A stretch of 64,000 bases of DNA, taken from the NCBI RefSeq assembly GCF_025971945.1, contig NZ_JAPDHW010000002.1, forward strand, positions 372,001-436,000. Direction: 5' to 3'. Shown here piece by piece: positions 51,437-60,637 of this stretch. Below the pieces are notes generated by a model. The model was given only the letters and a program-made list of their open reading frames with translations, searched no databases and was not told where the DNA came from. The number at the start of each line of letters is the position of its first letter. The first letter of the stretch is position 1. The DNA is from Chryseobacterium kimseyorum. GTDB taxonomy: Bacteria; Bacteroidota; Bacteroidia; Flavobacteriales; Weeksellaceae. A program made the translations under genes and the position numbers.

Positions 51437-53884
51437 ATGAATTATACAGTACAACAAATTGCAGAGATCACCAATGCGCAGGTTATTGGAGATAAAAATC
51501 TATTAATCAAAAACATAGCTTTTGACAGCAGAATTATTTATTCGACTAAAAATGCTGCTTTTATTGCAATTAATACTCAAAAAAATTCAGGTGAAAAATT
51601 CATAGAATCGGCGGTCGACCGTGGAATAACCGTTATTATCTCTGAACATCAATATCCGCAGTTTGAAAATATTACCTGGATTATTGTGAAAAATTCTGTG
51701 GAATTTCTACAGAAATTAGCTCAACATCATTTCGAAAATTCAAATTTAAAATCAGTCGGAATCACCGGGAGTAATGGTAAAACCATTCTTAAAGAATGGC
51801 TTTATCAATGTCTGTGGAATGAATTTCCTACAGTGAAAAGTCCGAAAAGTTTCAATTCTCAGATTGGTCTTCCGCTTTCTCTGCTTCAGATCAATGAAAG
51901 TCACCAATTAGGGATATTTGAAGTCGGAATTTCGATGCCCAATGAAATGGACGTTTTGGAAAATATTTTTCATCCGCAGATTGGCTTACTCACCCACATT
52001 GGAACCGCTCATGCCGCGAATTTTTATTCTGAAGAAGATTTAATTGATGAGAAAATAAAACTTTTTAAAGACTCAAAGGTGATAATCTTTAACGGTGATA
52101 ATATATTGGTAAACAGAAAAATACGTGAAATATATTCAAGTAAAAAATTAATATCCTACGGATTTAATCAGCATAATGATGTCACCTTTAAAAACAACAT
52201 TTCAAAAAACGAAGATGTTGTTGTTACCTATTTTGATGAGGAAATTACCTTCCCTGTCCATCAACGTGATGAAGCCACTTTAACGAATGCTTTGGCACTT
52301 ATAACCGTTCTGAAAGAACTCGGCATCAGCAATGATAAGATTGTTGATAAAATCAACGCTCTGAAAGCCGTAGAAATGCGACTTGAAGCAATTGAAGGCA
52401 TTAAAAATAATATTGTCATCAATGATTCCTTCAATCTTGATCTGGATTCTTTGAAAACCGCACTTCAGTTTCTCAATGAATACAAGAAGTCAAAAAAATC
52501 ATTGGTTCTGACAGATATTATTGGTGTAAATACCAATTCGAAAGAGCTGTATGAAGAAGTATCAGAACTGGTCAACGAACAGCATTTTGATAATGTCTTT
52601 TTGATTGGAGAAGAAATTACCAAGTTTAAAGATTTGTTTAAATCTAAAACGTTCACTTTCATTGATACTCAAGAATTAATTGATAATAAATATCTTATAG
52701 AAATAGAAAATCAAATTATCTTATTGAAAGGTGCGAGAAAATTTGAAATTGAAAAACTGAAAGATCTCTTAGAACTCAGAAAACACGACACGGTTTTAGA
52801 AGTGAACCTGAATGCAATTCTTCATAACATTAACTACCATAAGTCTCTCCTGAAACCTTCCACCAAAATGATGGCAATGGTAAAAGCCAATGCTTACGGA
52901 TTAGGAAGTTATGAGATTTCAGAGTTTTTACAGCATCATCACATTAATTATCTTGGGGTTGCATACGCAGACGAAGGAGTTGAACTCCGTAAAAAAGGAA
53001 TTACCACTCCTATCGTAGTAATGAATCCTGAGCAGCACAGTTATGATGCAATAATTCAGTATAATCTTGAGCCGGAAATTTACAGTTTCAGAGTTCTGGA
53101 ATTGTTTTACGAGGCCGTTCAAAAATCCGGATATGATAAAAAATATCCCATCCACATTAAACTGGAAACAGGAATGCACCGTCTTGGTTTTAAAGAATAT
53201 GAATTAGATCAGCTCAGCCAGAGTTTAGAATATAAAAATCTAAAGGTTCAGAGTATTTTCAGTCATTTGTCATCAGCAGATGTTCCTTCGGAGAAAGAAT
53301 TTACATTAAAACAGTTGGAAATATTTGAAAAAAATTCAGGATATTTAATTAAAAATTTGGGCTACCAACCGCTCAGGCATATTCTAAATTCATCAGGAAT
53401 TACCAACTACAGCAGCCATCATTACGATATGGTAAGAATCGGCATTGGAATGTTGGGAGAGTCTGCGAACGCTGACATTCAAAAGCAACTTCAGTCGACA
53501 GTCAGTTTTAAGACCGTGATCTCACAGATTTCATTGGTTGAAAATGGTGAATCTGTAGGCTACAGCCGAAAATATAAGACAGACCATCTAACGAAAATCG
53601 CAACTATTCCTGTAGGATATGCTGACGGAATTCCAAGATTAATCGGTAACCAAATCGGAAACGTAGGCATCAACAAAACGCTTGCCCCGATTGTTGGAAA
53701 CATCTGTATGGATATGATGATGATTAAAGTTGATGATATTCCAAATGTAAAAGAAGGCGATACCGTCACGGTTTTTAACGCCAAACCAAGTCTTAAAGAA
53801 TTTGCAGAATACTGCAAAACGATTACTTACGAAGTTTTAACCTCAATTTCTCCTCGTGTGAAACGGATCTATATAAAAGATTAA
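51437..53884 (+). CDS. Bifunctional UDP-MurNAc-tripeptide:D-Ala-D-Ala ligase / alanine racemase
   Basis: Fusion of MurF (residues ~1-445) and alanine racemase (~455-815), 815 residues in all, as usual in Bacteroidota. MurF has the ATP loop GITGSNGKT near 108 and GLLTHIGTAHAANF. The racemase part begins LEVNLNAILHNINYHK and carries the PLP lysine in MVKANAYGLG near residue 482 and the catalytic tyrosine region VGYSRKYKT. The enzyme makes D-alanine and ligates the D-Ala dipeptide to the peptidoglycan precursor in the cytoplasm. The fused racemase half is catalytically uncertain in some relatives. It starts an apparent operon with the patatin-type gene 2 bp downstream. Confidence 0.94.
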   Translation: MNYTVQQIAEITNAQVIGDKNLLIKNIAFDSRIIYSTKNAAFIAINTQKNSGEKFIESAVDRGITVIISEHQYPQFENITWIIVKNSVEFLQKLAQHHFENSNLKSVGITGSNGKTILKEWLYQCLWNEFPTVKSPKSFNSQIGLPLSLLQINESHQLGIFEVGISMPNEMDVLENIFHPQIGLLTHIGTAHAANFYSEEDLIDEKIKLFKDSKVIIFNGDNILVNRKIREIYSSKKLISYGFNQHNDVTFKNNISKNEDVVVTYFDEEITFPVHQRDEATLTNALALITVLKELGISNDKIVDKINALKAVEMRLEAIEGIKNNIVINDSFNLDLDSLKTALQFLNEYKKSKKSLVLTDIIGVNTNSKELYEEVSELVNEQHFDNVFLIGEEITKFKDLFKSKTFTFIDTQELIDNKYLIEIENQIILLKGARKFEIEKLKDLLELRKHDTVLEVNLNAILHNINYHKSLLKPSTKMMAMVKANAYGLGSYEISEFLQHHHINYLGVAYADEGVELRKKGITTPIVVMNPEQHSYDAIIQYNLEPEIYSFRVLELFYEAVQKSGYDKKYPIHIKLETGMHRLGFKEYELDQLSQSLEYKNLKVQSIFSHLSSADVPSEKEFTLKQLEIFEKNSGYLIKNLGYQPLRHILNSSGITNYSSHHYDMVRIGIGMLGESANADIQKQLQSTVSFKTVISQISLVENGESVGYSRKYKTDHLTKIATIPVGYADGIPRLIGNQIGNVGINKTLAPIVGNICMDMMMIKVDDIPNVKEGDTVTVFNAKPSLKEFAEYCKTITYEVLTSISPRVKRIYIKD

Positions 53885-53886
53885 TT

Positions 53887-56043
53887 ATGAAGAAACTCCT
53901 CGTTCTTTTATTTGCTTTTCAATTGCTTATCGTTCATTCGCAGGTGAAAAAGGATTTGGTCATCCCAAAAAATCCAAAGATCGGACTTTCTTTAGCCGGA
54001 GGTGGAGCGAAAGGATTTGCCCATGTGGGAGTTTTAAAAGTCTTAGATTCTTTAGGCGTAAAAATAGACTATGTTTCAGGAACAAGTATGGGAGCAATTG
54101 TCGGTGGATTATACGCTTCCGGATACACGGGAAAAGACATTGAGAAAATTGTGATGGACACCGATTTCTATTCTTTAATCAGAGATCCGAAATCACGTAC
54201 CGAAAGTACATTCTACAATAAATCAGTTGACAAATATCTTTTATCAATTCCTTTAAAAAACGGGAAAATTAATCTCCCCTCCTCTATCAGTTCAGGACAG
54301 AAGAATGTCTATCTTTTGAAAGAACTTTTTAAAAATGTTTCAACGATTGAAGATTTTTCAAAGCTGCCAATTCCTTTTATGTGTGTCGCTACGAATTTAG
54401 AAAGTGGCAATATGCAGATCTTCGAAAAAGGAGATTTGGTGCAGTCGATTATGGCGAGCTCGGCGTTTCCCTCACTTATGGATCCTGTAAAAATAGGTGA
54501 CAGCATTTACATTGATGGCGCAATGACGGTTAACTATCCTTCAAAACCTTTAAAAGATAAAGGTATTGATATCGTCATAGGTGTAGATTTAAATCAGGAT
54601 CTTTCAAAAAGAGAAGATTTAAATAATATTATTTCAATCCTAAATCAGGTTATTGACTTCGGAATTCAGAAAGATACCAGACGCCAATACAAATTTACCG
54701 ACATCAATATCAAACCGAATTTAAAAGGAATGACTGCTACGAGCTATGATGATAAGAAGAAAATTCTTGACAGCGGGTTCGTGGAAGGTCTGAAATATGC
54801 AGATATTATGGATAATCTGCCAAAACGTTCTTTTGACCGTCTCAGACAGCCCGTAAATCCGATTTATTCCAACGTCTATAAGATTGACAGCATTGACTTA
54901 ATTGGAAGCAAAATATACGGTAAAAACTATGTTTTAGGAAAGATGGGACTTCGTCTTCCTTCGATGCAGACCTATGGAAGTGTGAATAAAGGAATTGACA
55001 AATTAGTTGCCACTAATAACTACCGCTTCATCAACTATGATATTGCGACAGAAAATAATATCAATTACCTCAAATTATACGTAACCGAAGATGATGCCAG
55101 GCATTTCTTAAAATTTGGATTACACTATGACGAGATTTTCAAAACAGGATTACTGCTGAATTATTCTGCGAAACGATTACTGTTTAAAAATTCAAATCTC
55201 TCACTAGATTTTGTCGTGGGCGACAAACCCAGATTTTATCTGAATTATTTTGTCGATAACGGCTACATTCCTGGGTTCGGTTTTTACTCTTCCGGGATGA
55301 GTTTTGATTTAAAAGGAAACGACAACATCAACATCGATAAATGGCAGTGGCTGAGAAATGAAGTCTATATTCAATCCATTTGGAAAGATAAGTATGCTGT
55401 AGGAGCAGGCTTAAGCCATGATTATTTTGAAGCCGAAATGAATGGCACCAACAAAAGATACAATCGTTTCATCAATCCGTATGTGTTTCTGAAAAGCGAT
55501 ACTCAGGATGATAAAGACTTTCCCCGCCGAGGATTCTATCTAAACGCTGAAGGAAAAGTTATCGATCTCCTGAAATCTGAAGTAGAGAAAAGAGTGGTTC
55601 AGGTCAAAGCTGATATTAGAATTAACATTCCTCTCTCAAGACAGTTCAGCTATCATCTTAATCTGTATGGTGGAATAACGATCGGTGATAATCTTCCATC
55701 ATTCTATCAGTACAGATTGGGTGGAATTTTCGAACAGAATGTAATCAATTTCAAAACTTTCAACGGCTTCTACTTTGCTCAGTTGAACAGCAACAATGTT
55801 GCATTGATTTCAAATGATATTCAGTTTAAATTTAATAAAAACTTCTTCCTGAGCGGAAATTTCTCTTTTGCCAATCTTTCGGATGACATCAGTTTCGAAG
55901 ACGCGGTAAAAGTAAATTACAGTTCTTTAGGAATGACGGCTGGTTACAAATCTCCTTTCGGGCAGATTAAATTCAACTTCAGCCATTCACTTAAAAATAA
56001 TCAAAAAGGTATATTCAGTGTTATTCTAGGACACTGGTTTTAA
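53887..56043 (+). CDS. Patatin-like phospholipase with C-terminal outer-membrane barrel
   Basis: A 718-residue exported protein (signal MKKLLVLLFAFQLLIVHSQ). The patatin domain (~30-290) has the oxyanion loop GGGAKG (38-43), the nucleophile S67 in GTSMG and the catalytic Asp near 210 in DGAM. A POTRA-like segment (~330-400, DSIDLIGSKIYGKNYVLGK) leads into a BamA/TamA-type 16-strand barrel to the C-terminal HWF. Similar to type Vd autotransporters such as PlpD and FplA. The last residue Phe suits Bam insertion. Its partner genes are housekeeping, so the link is probably positional. Confidence 0.92.
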   Translation: MKKLLVLLFAFQLLIVHSQVKKDLVIPKNPKIGLSLAGGGAKGFAHVGVLKVLDSLGVKIDYVSGTSMGAIVGGLYASGYTGKDIEKIVMDTDFYSLIRDPKSRTESTFYNKSVDKYLLSIPLKNGKINLPSSISSGQKNVYLLKELFKNVSTIEDFSKLPIPFMCVATNLESGNMQIFEKGDLVQSIMASSAFPSLMDPVKIGDSIYIDGAMTVNYPSKPLKDKGIDIVIGVDLNQDLSKREDLNNIISILNQVIDFGIQKDTRRQYKFTDINIKPNLKGMTATSYDDKKKILDSGFVEGLKYADIMDNLPKRSFDRLRQPVNPIYSNVYKIDSIDLIGSKIYGKNYVLGKMGLRLPSMQTYGSVNKGIDKLVATNNYRFINYDIATENNINYLKLYVTEDDARHFLKFGLHYDEIFKTGLLLNYSAKRLLFKNSNLSLDFVVGDKPRFYLNYFVDNGYIPGFGFYSSGMSFDLKGNDNINIDKWQWLRNEVYIQSIWKDKYAVGAGLSHDYFEAEMNGTNKRYNRFINPYVFLKSDTQDDKDFPRRGFYLNAEGKVIDLLKSEVEKRVVQVKADIRINIPLSRQFSYHLNLYGGITIGDNLPSFYQYRLGGIFEQNVINFKTFNGFYFAQLNSNNVALISNDIQFKFNKNFFLSGNFSFANLSDDISFEDAVKVNYSSLGMTAGYKSPFGQIKFNFSHSLKNNQKGIFSVILGHWF

Positions 56044-56047
56044 AACA

Positions 56048-56455
56048 ATGATACAGTTCTTTTACGAAAACCTGGCAGAATCTGTAAATACAGATTACAT
56101 AAAATGGCTGGAGGAAATCATTCTTTCAGAAGAAAAAAAATTAGGCGACATCAATTATATCTTCTGCGATGATGAGTATTTACTCAAAATCAATCAGGAT
56201 TATCTGCAGCACGATTATTATACAGACATCATCACTTTCGATTCTGTAAAAGGCAAAACGATAAGCGGAGAGATTTTCGTATCTTTGCAGCGTATTTCAG
56301 ACAACGCTTTTACCCTATCCAAAAACTACGAAGAAGAATTAAGAAGAGTCTTGGCTCACGGTATTCTGCATTTATGTGGTTATAAAGATAAGTCTGAAGA
56401 ACAAGAAAAGGAAATGCGAAATAAAGAAGACTTTTATATTGCAAGATATAATTAG
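56048..56455 (+). CDS. ybeY: Endoribonuclease YbeY
   Basis: Zinc-dependent endoribonuclease needed for rRNA maturation and ribosome quality control. The 135-residue protein has the metal site in LAHGILHLCGYKDKSEEQ, corresponding to the HGxLHLxGxDH family motif; the third His is replaced by Lys (YKDK), a variant I believe occurs in other Bacteroidota. DIITFDSVKG is the usual N-terminal block. It is 4 bp downstream of the patatin-barrel gene and closes that transcription unit. Confidence 0.9.
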   Translation: MIQFFYENLAESVNTDYIKWLEEIILSEEKKLGDINYIFCDDEYLLKINQDYLQHDYYTDIITFDSVKGKTISGEIFVSLQRISDNAFTLSKNYEEELRRVLAHGILHLCGYKDKSEEQEKEMRNKEDFYIARYN

Positions 56456-56578
56456 GAGCTATTTCCCGCTGTCCGCACTCGCTTTTTTCTTTTTCAAAGA
56501 AAAAAGAGCTCAAACAAATGCTGCCATCGGGGCTAAAACTTCGGTATAGAGGCGATTTAAAGCCCTATTTCGATACAA
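56456..56578. repeat. Dispersed palindromic repeat of the Chryseobacterium type
   Basis: Contains the 11-bp stem CTTTTTTCTTT / AAAGAAAAAAG (56482-56506, 3-nt loop) and flanking GAGCT and GAGCTC words, followed by GCTGCCATCGGGGCTAAAAC. From memory this text recurs between genes in Chryseobacterium genomes, so I treat it as a dispersed element. It also offers a terminator for ybeY. No coding potential. Confidence 0.6.
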
Positions 56579-56594
56579 TGTTTCACGTGAAACA
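56579..56594. other. parS site 1
   Basis: TGTTTCACGTGAAACA, a perfect 16-bp palindrome identical to the canonical parS site bound by ParB (Spo0J). It lies 45 bp before mnmG. Confidence 0.93.
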
Positions 56595-56638
56595 TTTACA
56601 CAGAATTTAAAAATTTAAGGCTTAAACAAGCAATTAAA

Positions 56639-58501
56639 ATGATTTCAGAAATATATGATGTAATTGTAGTAGGTGCAGGTCACGCTGGTTGCGAAGCTGC
56701 TGCTGCTGCTGCCAATTTAGGTTCCAGAACTTTATTGGTTACAATGAATATGCAGACCATCGGACAGATGAGCTGCAACCCGGCAATGGGTGGAATTGCC
56801 AAAGGACAGATCGTAAGAGAAATCGATGCAATGGGAGGTTACTCCGGAATTATTGCAGACAAATCTGCGATACAGTTTAAAATGCTGAATCTTTCTAAAG
56901 GTCCTGCAATGTGGTCGCCACGAACACAGAATGACAGAATGCTGTTCGCAGAAGAATGGCGTTATGCATTAGAAAATACTCCCAATCTCGATTTCTTTCA
57001 GGATATGGTGAAGAGCTTAATTATAGAAAATAATAAAGCAGTTGGTGTAGTAACTTCTCTTGGAATTGAGATCAGAGCAAACGCTGTAGTCCTTACCAAC
57101 GGTACTTTCCTGAACGGTTTAATCCACGTCGGAGATAAACAATTGGGCGGGGGAAGAATGGGCGAACCTAGAGCCTTCGGAATAACCGAGCAATTGGTTT
57201 CTCTAGGCTTTGAAGCAGGCAGAATGAAGACAGGAACTCCACCGAGAGTAGATGGAAGAAGCCTTGACTATTCTAAAATGGAAGAACAGAAAGGGGATGA
57301 AAATCCTCAAAAATTCAGTTATTTAGACAGTCCTAAATTAACCAAACAATTAAGCTGTCATATTGTTTACACCAACGAAGCAGTTCATGACATCTTACGT
57401 GAAGGTTTTGATAGAAGCCCAATGTTCAACGGAACTATTCAAAGTTTAGGACCAAGATACTGTCCAAGTATTGAAGATAAGATCAACCGTTTTGCTGAGC
57501 GTACCAGACACCAGCTTTTCGTAGAACCTGAAGGCTGGAGAACAGTCGAAATCTACGTAAACGGTTTCAGTTCTTCTCTACCTGAAGATGTACAGATCAA
57601 AGCTATGAAACATATTCCAGGATTTGAAAATGTAAAGGTATTCAGACCAGGCTATGCTATTGAATATGACTACTTCCCTCCTACTCAGCTAAAGCATACT
57701 TTAGAGACGAAACTGGTTGATAATTTATATTTTGCCGGCCAGATTAATGGTACAACAGGTTATGAAGAAGCAGCCGGACAGGGATTGATGGCAGGGATCA
57801 ATGCTCACAATAAGGTTCACGAAAAGGATGAATTTATCTTAAATAGAGATGAAGCATATATTGGTGTACTAATCGATGATTTGATTACAAAAGGTACTGA
57901 AGAACCATATAGAATGTTTACCTCAAGAGCTGAATACAGATTGCTTTTGAGACAGGATAATGCAGATATCAGATTAACAGAAAAAGCATACAATCTAGGT
58001 TTGGCAAAAGAAGAAAGATTAAAGAAAGTTGAAGAGAAAATCACTAAAAGTCAGGAACTTGAAACCTATCTTCGAGAAACTTCTTTAAAACCTGGTATTA
58101 TTAATCCTATTTTAGAAAGTATTGAAAGTAATCCTGTAGATCAGGCGTACAGAGCTTCTCAATTCTTAACCAGACCTAATATTACATTGGATAAACTGGA
58201 TGAAATCGATTCGATCAAAGAATTCACATCGCAATTCAGTGATGAAGTGAGGGAACAGGCAGAAGTAAATATCAAGTATAAAGGGTACATTGAGAAGGAG
58301 AAAGAAAATGTTGCCAAGTTAAACAGACTTGAAAATGTAAAGATTCCTGAAGATTTTGATTATATTAAGATAGCAAGCCTTTCTTCTGAAGCAAAGCAAA
58401 AAATGAACAAAGTCCGTCCAAAAACGTTAGCACAGGCTGGCAGAATAAGCGGTGTTTCACCTGCCGATATTAACGTTTTAATGGTGTATTTAGGGCGATA
58501 A
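56639..58501 (+). CDS. mnmG: tRNA uridine-5-carboxymethylaminomethyl modification enzyme MnmG
   Basis: FAD-dependent enzyme that, with the GTPase MnmE, adds the carboxymethylaminomethyl group to wobble uridine 34. The 620-residue protein has the FAD-binding motif GAGHAGCEAA at 12-21, CNPAMGGIAKGQIV near 45, GTFLNGLIHVG and the C-terminal helical RNA-binding region ending in SGVSPADINVLMVYLGR. parS sites lie 45 bp upstream and 9 bp downstream, matching the classical position of gidA near replication origins. mnmE is not in this window. Confidence 0.96.
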   Translation: MISEIYDVIVVGAGHAGCEAAAAAANLGSRTLLVTMNMQTIGQMSCNPAMGGIAKGQIVREIDAMGGYSGIIADKSAIQFKMLNLSKGPAMWSPRTQNDRMLFAEEWRYALENTPNLDFFQDMVKSLIIENNKAVGVVTSLGIEIRANAVVLTNGTFLNGLIHVGDKQLGGGRMGEPRAFGITEQLVSLGFEAGRMKTGTPPRVDGRSLDYSKMEEQKGDENPQKFSYLDSPKLTKQLSCHIVYTNEAVHDILREGFDRSPMFNGTIQSLGPRYCPSIEDKINRFAERTRHQLFVEPEGWRTVEIYVNGFSSSLPEDVQIKAMKHIPGFENVKVFRPGYAIEYDYFPPTQLKHTLETKLVDNLYFAGQINGTTGYEEAAGQGLMAGINAHNKVHEKDEFILNRDEAYIGVLIDDLITKGTEEPYRMFTSRAEYRLLLRQDNADIRLTEKAYNLGLAKEERLKKVEEKITKSQELETYLRETSLKPGIINPILESIESNPVDQAYRASQFLTRPNITLDKLDEIDSIKEFTSQFSDEVREQAEVNIKYKGYIEKEKENVAKLNRLENVKIPEDFDYIKIASLSSEAKQKMNKVRPKTLAQAGRISGVSPADINVLMVYLGR

Positions 58502-58509
58502 ATCAAATA

Positions 58510-58525
58510 TGTTTCACGTGAAACA
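58510..58525. other. parS site 2
   Basis: A second identical TGTTTCACGTGAAACA, 9 bp after mnmG and 1.93 kb from the first site. ParB would nucleate and spread from both. Confidence 0.93.
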
Positions 58526-58601
58526 TCTACAATAAACAAGGGTATTTAGAGGCTTTAAAACCTTTCTGAATACCTTTATTTTTAAAATACAATAAGAAAA
58601 A

Positions 58602-59423
58602 ATGAAAATAAAAGATCATTTTCTTTCTCAGGAAATATTTGAAATTGAAGAGACAGATACAAAAGGAGTTTTTAAAACTACTCCCATTCCATCTAATATT
58701 TCAAAATATTATGAAAGTGAAGACTATATTTCGCACCATCAGGATTCTGGAAGTCTGAAAGAAAAATTATATAAATTCTTACAGTCATTCAATTTACAGT
58801 ATAAAAAAACAATTCTTTTAGACAGGATCAAGAAAGGTTCACGAGTTTTAGATTACGGCTGTGGAGCCGGAGAATTTGTAAAATATATAGAGAATGATTT
58901 CAACACGTACGGATTTGAACCCGACTCTGATGCAAGAAAAGCAGCAAGGTCAAAGATTTTTAAAGCTACTATTCTTGATGATATCAATACGATTGAAGAT
59001 TATAGCTTAGACGCCATTACACTTTGGCATGTATTCGAGCACGTAGAAAATCAGGATGAGATGCTTGAAATTTTCAATAAAAAATTAAAAGAAAAAGGAC
59101 TGCTGATTATCGCCGTCCCCAACCCTACTTCGTACGATGCAAAACATTATAAAGAATATTGGGCAGCATATGATGTTCCGAGACATGTATATCATTTCTC
59201 AAAAAGAGGAATGGAAAATTTAATTTCAAGGAAACCCAATTGGAAAATGAGGAAAATCAAACCTTTGGTTTTAGACTCGTATTACATCTCAATGCTGAGC
59301 GAAAAATATAAGAAATCACCACTTTTTTGGCTTAAAGCAACCTTCTATGGAACGATTTCTAACGTAAAAGCATTATTTTCCAATGAATTTTCAAGTTTGA
59401 TATACATTATCGAAAAAAAGTAG
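58602..59423 (+). CDS. Class I SAM-dependent methyltransferase
   Basis: A 273-residue cytoplasmic methyltransferase. The SAM-binding loop VLDYGCGAGEFVKYI is near residue 85, the acidic residue of motif II in YGFEPDS, and HVFEHVENQDEML follows; this is the Methyltransf_23 pattern. An N-terminal ~75 residues (DHFLSQEIFEIEE) often precede it in flavobacterial members. The substrate is unknown; ubiquinone-type or sugar methylation is possible. Position right after mnmG and parS is shared by many flavobacteria as far as I recall. A strong terminator follows. Confidence 0.85.
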   Translation: MKIKDHFLSQEIFEIEETDTKGVFKTTPIPSNISKYYESEDYISHHQDSGSLKEKLYKFLQSFNLQYKKTILLDRIKKGSRVLDYGCGAGEFVKYIENDFNTYGFEPDSDARKAARSKIFKATILDDINTIEDYSLDAITLWHVFEHVENQDEMLEIFNKKLKEKGLLIIAVPNPTSYDAKHYKEYWAAYDVPRHVYHFSKRGMENLISRKPNWKMRKIKPLVLDSYYISMLSEKYKKSPLFWLKATFYGTISNVKALFSNEFSSLIYIIEKK

Positions 59424-59483
59424 AAAATGGATTTTTAAACCATTTCTGAAAGCCAATTTTCACACATTTCGTCATAAAAAGCA

Positions 59484-59516
59484 AAAAACTCAGAAATATT
59501 TCTGAGTTTTTCATTT
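59484..59516 (+). terminator. Terminator of the methyltransferase gene
   Basis: Near-perfect palindrome AAAAACTCAGAAAT / ATTTCTGAGTTTTT followed by CATTTTTT. Confidence 0.9.
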
Positions 59517-59961
59517 TTTATTTTCCGTTTGATCATAGTACTAATTTGAAATACTAAAATTTTTATATTCATTTGAGTTTCAATTTTTCAATTTGTGTGA
59601 AATTATGATTTACTTGAATCTAACTTAATGATATTATTTTTGTCGATGAAAAATATCATCAGTTGAAAATTAAAAATTATAAACTCCACATAAAATTTTT
59701 AACTGAAATAAATTCATTATCAGAAACACCAATTTTCGGAAAAAATGAATTTCTCAAAAGTAATTATCACAAAAACACAGCATTTTTAAACTCAAATCAA
59801 AAATACAACGTTAGCCTAGGAAAATTTTAGATTTTACATTTTTTCGGTAATTGTGAAAGCCATTTTTTTAACCTTTTGAAAAATTTAACCGGAGTAACCT
59901 ACAATTTTATTATTTTTATACTGAGTGATAAATGATATTAATTGTGAAAATTCATTTTTGA
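59517..59961. other. Very AT-rich stretch without a supported gene
   Basis: About 445 bp with no convincing coding frame. It holds a promoter-like pair (next entry). A 56-codon open stretch beginning at a TTG near 59662 has no ATG and reads as low-complexity sequence. Possible remnant of a lost gene or a small RNA locus. Confidence 0.5.
59614..59642 (+). promoter_or_regulatory. Orphan promoter-like sequence
   Basis: TTG (59614-59616), 18-bp spacer, TATTTTTG (59635-59642), a full match to the Bacteroidota consensus. The next gene start is more than 300 bp away. Confidence 0.45.
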
Positions 59962-60585
59962 ATGAAAACTAATTCTCTAGTTATGGCCCTAAGTATTTTC
60001 ATTATTTCATGCAGTAATTTAAAAAATGAAAACGAGAATATGGAAACAGAGCAATGGCAAACCTTCGAAATAAGTTCAGACATACAACGTAATGTAAATT
60101 TGAAAAAGATGTTATTTGAAAAAGAATTTTCAATTCTATTTGATAGCAATACTCTACAGACTAAAACAAATAATATCATATTTCTGGCAGATGAAAAAAT
60201 CGACCTCAAGGATACACTAGACATTCCAAACAATTCGTTTGCAAAGAACAGAATTTGCAGTGCACATTACTTGAAATCTGATACACTCAAAATTAATGTG
60301 GTTAACTCGGATGGCTAAACCGGAAATGGATTCAGTATTTCAGTTTTTAAAAAAAAATACAAAATTAAATATACTTCATTTTCGGATGCAGGACCTTCAA
60401 GTTTCAACAGCCCGGATCTTAAATTCAGCTTTAGTCGATTGATCTTAAATGGGGAAAATTATAAAAAAAACGACAGTAATTACGGTTTTGTAGAATTCAA
60501 ATGTGTCGATGAAAAGACATTTTCGAAACCTGTTGAATACTATGCTAAAGGATATTTCAGAGCAAAAATACAGGACTATCAGTAA
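59962..60585 (+). pseudogene. Putative lipoprotein gene with an internal TAA
   Basis: The frame begins with a lipoprotein signal (MKTNSLVMALSIFIISC, cysteine at residue 17) and stops at a TAA at 60316-60318 after 118 residues. Without any frame change it continues for 89 more codons (TGNGFSISVFKKKYKIKYTS to YFRAKIQDYQ) to a TAA at 60583-60585, with the same codon habit. One substitution (TAC or TAT to TAA) would explain this. So I call a 207-residue exported protein interrupted by a nonsense codon. The family is unknown. The truncated 118-residue product could still be made. Confidence 0.72.
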
Positions 60586-60613
60586 CACAAAAACCTCTGA
60601 AAAATCAGAGGTC
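60586..60613 (-). terminator. Terminator of pgk
   Basis: ACCTCTGA / TCAGAGGT with loop AAAA; on the minus strand it is followed by TTTTTG. It sits between convergent genes. Confidence 0.82.
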
Positions 60614-60637
60614 TTATATATTTTAATGTAGAAAATT

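Noticed and set aside
59662..59830. 56-codon open stretch starting at TTG in the AT-rich region
   Set aside because: No ATG and low-complexity K/N/F composition as expected from AT-rich DNA.
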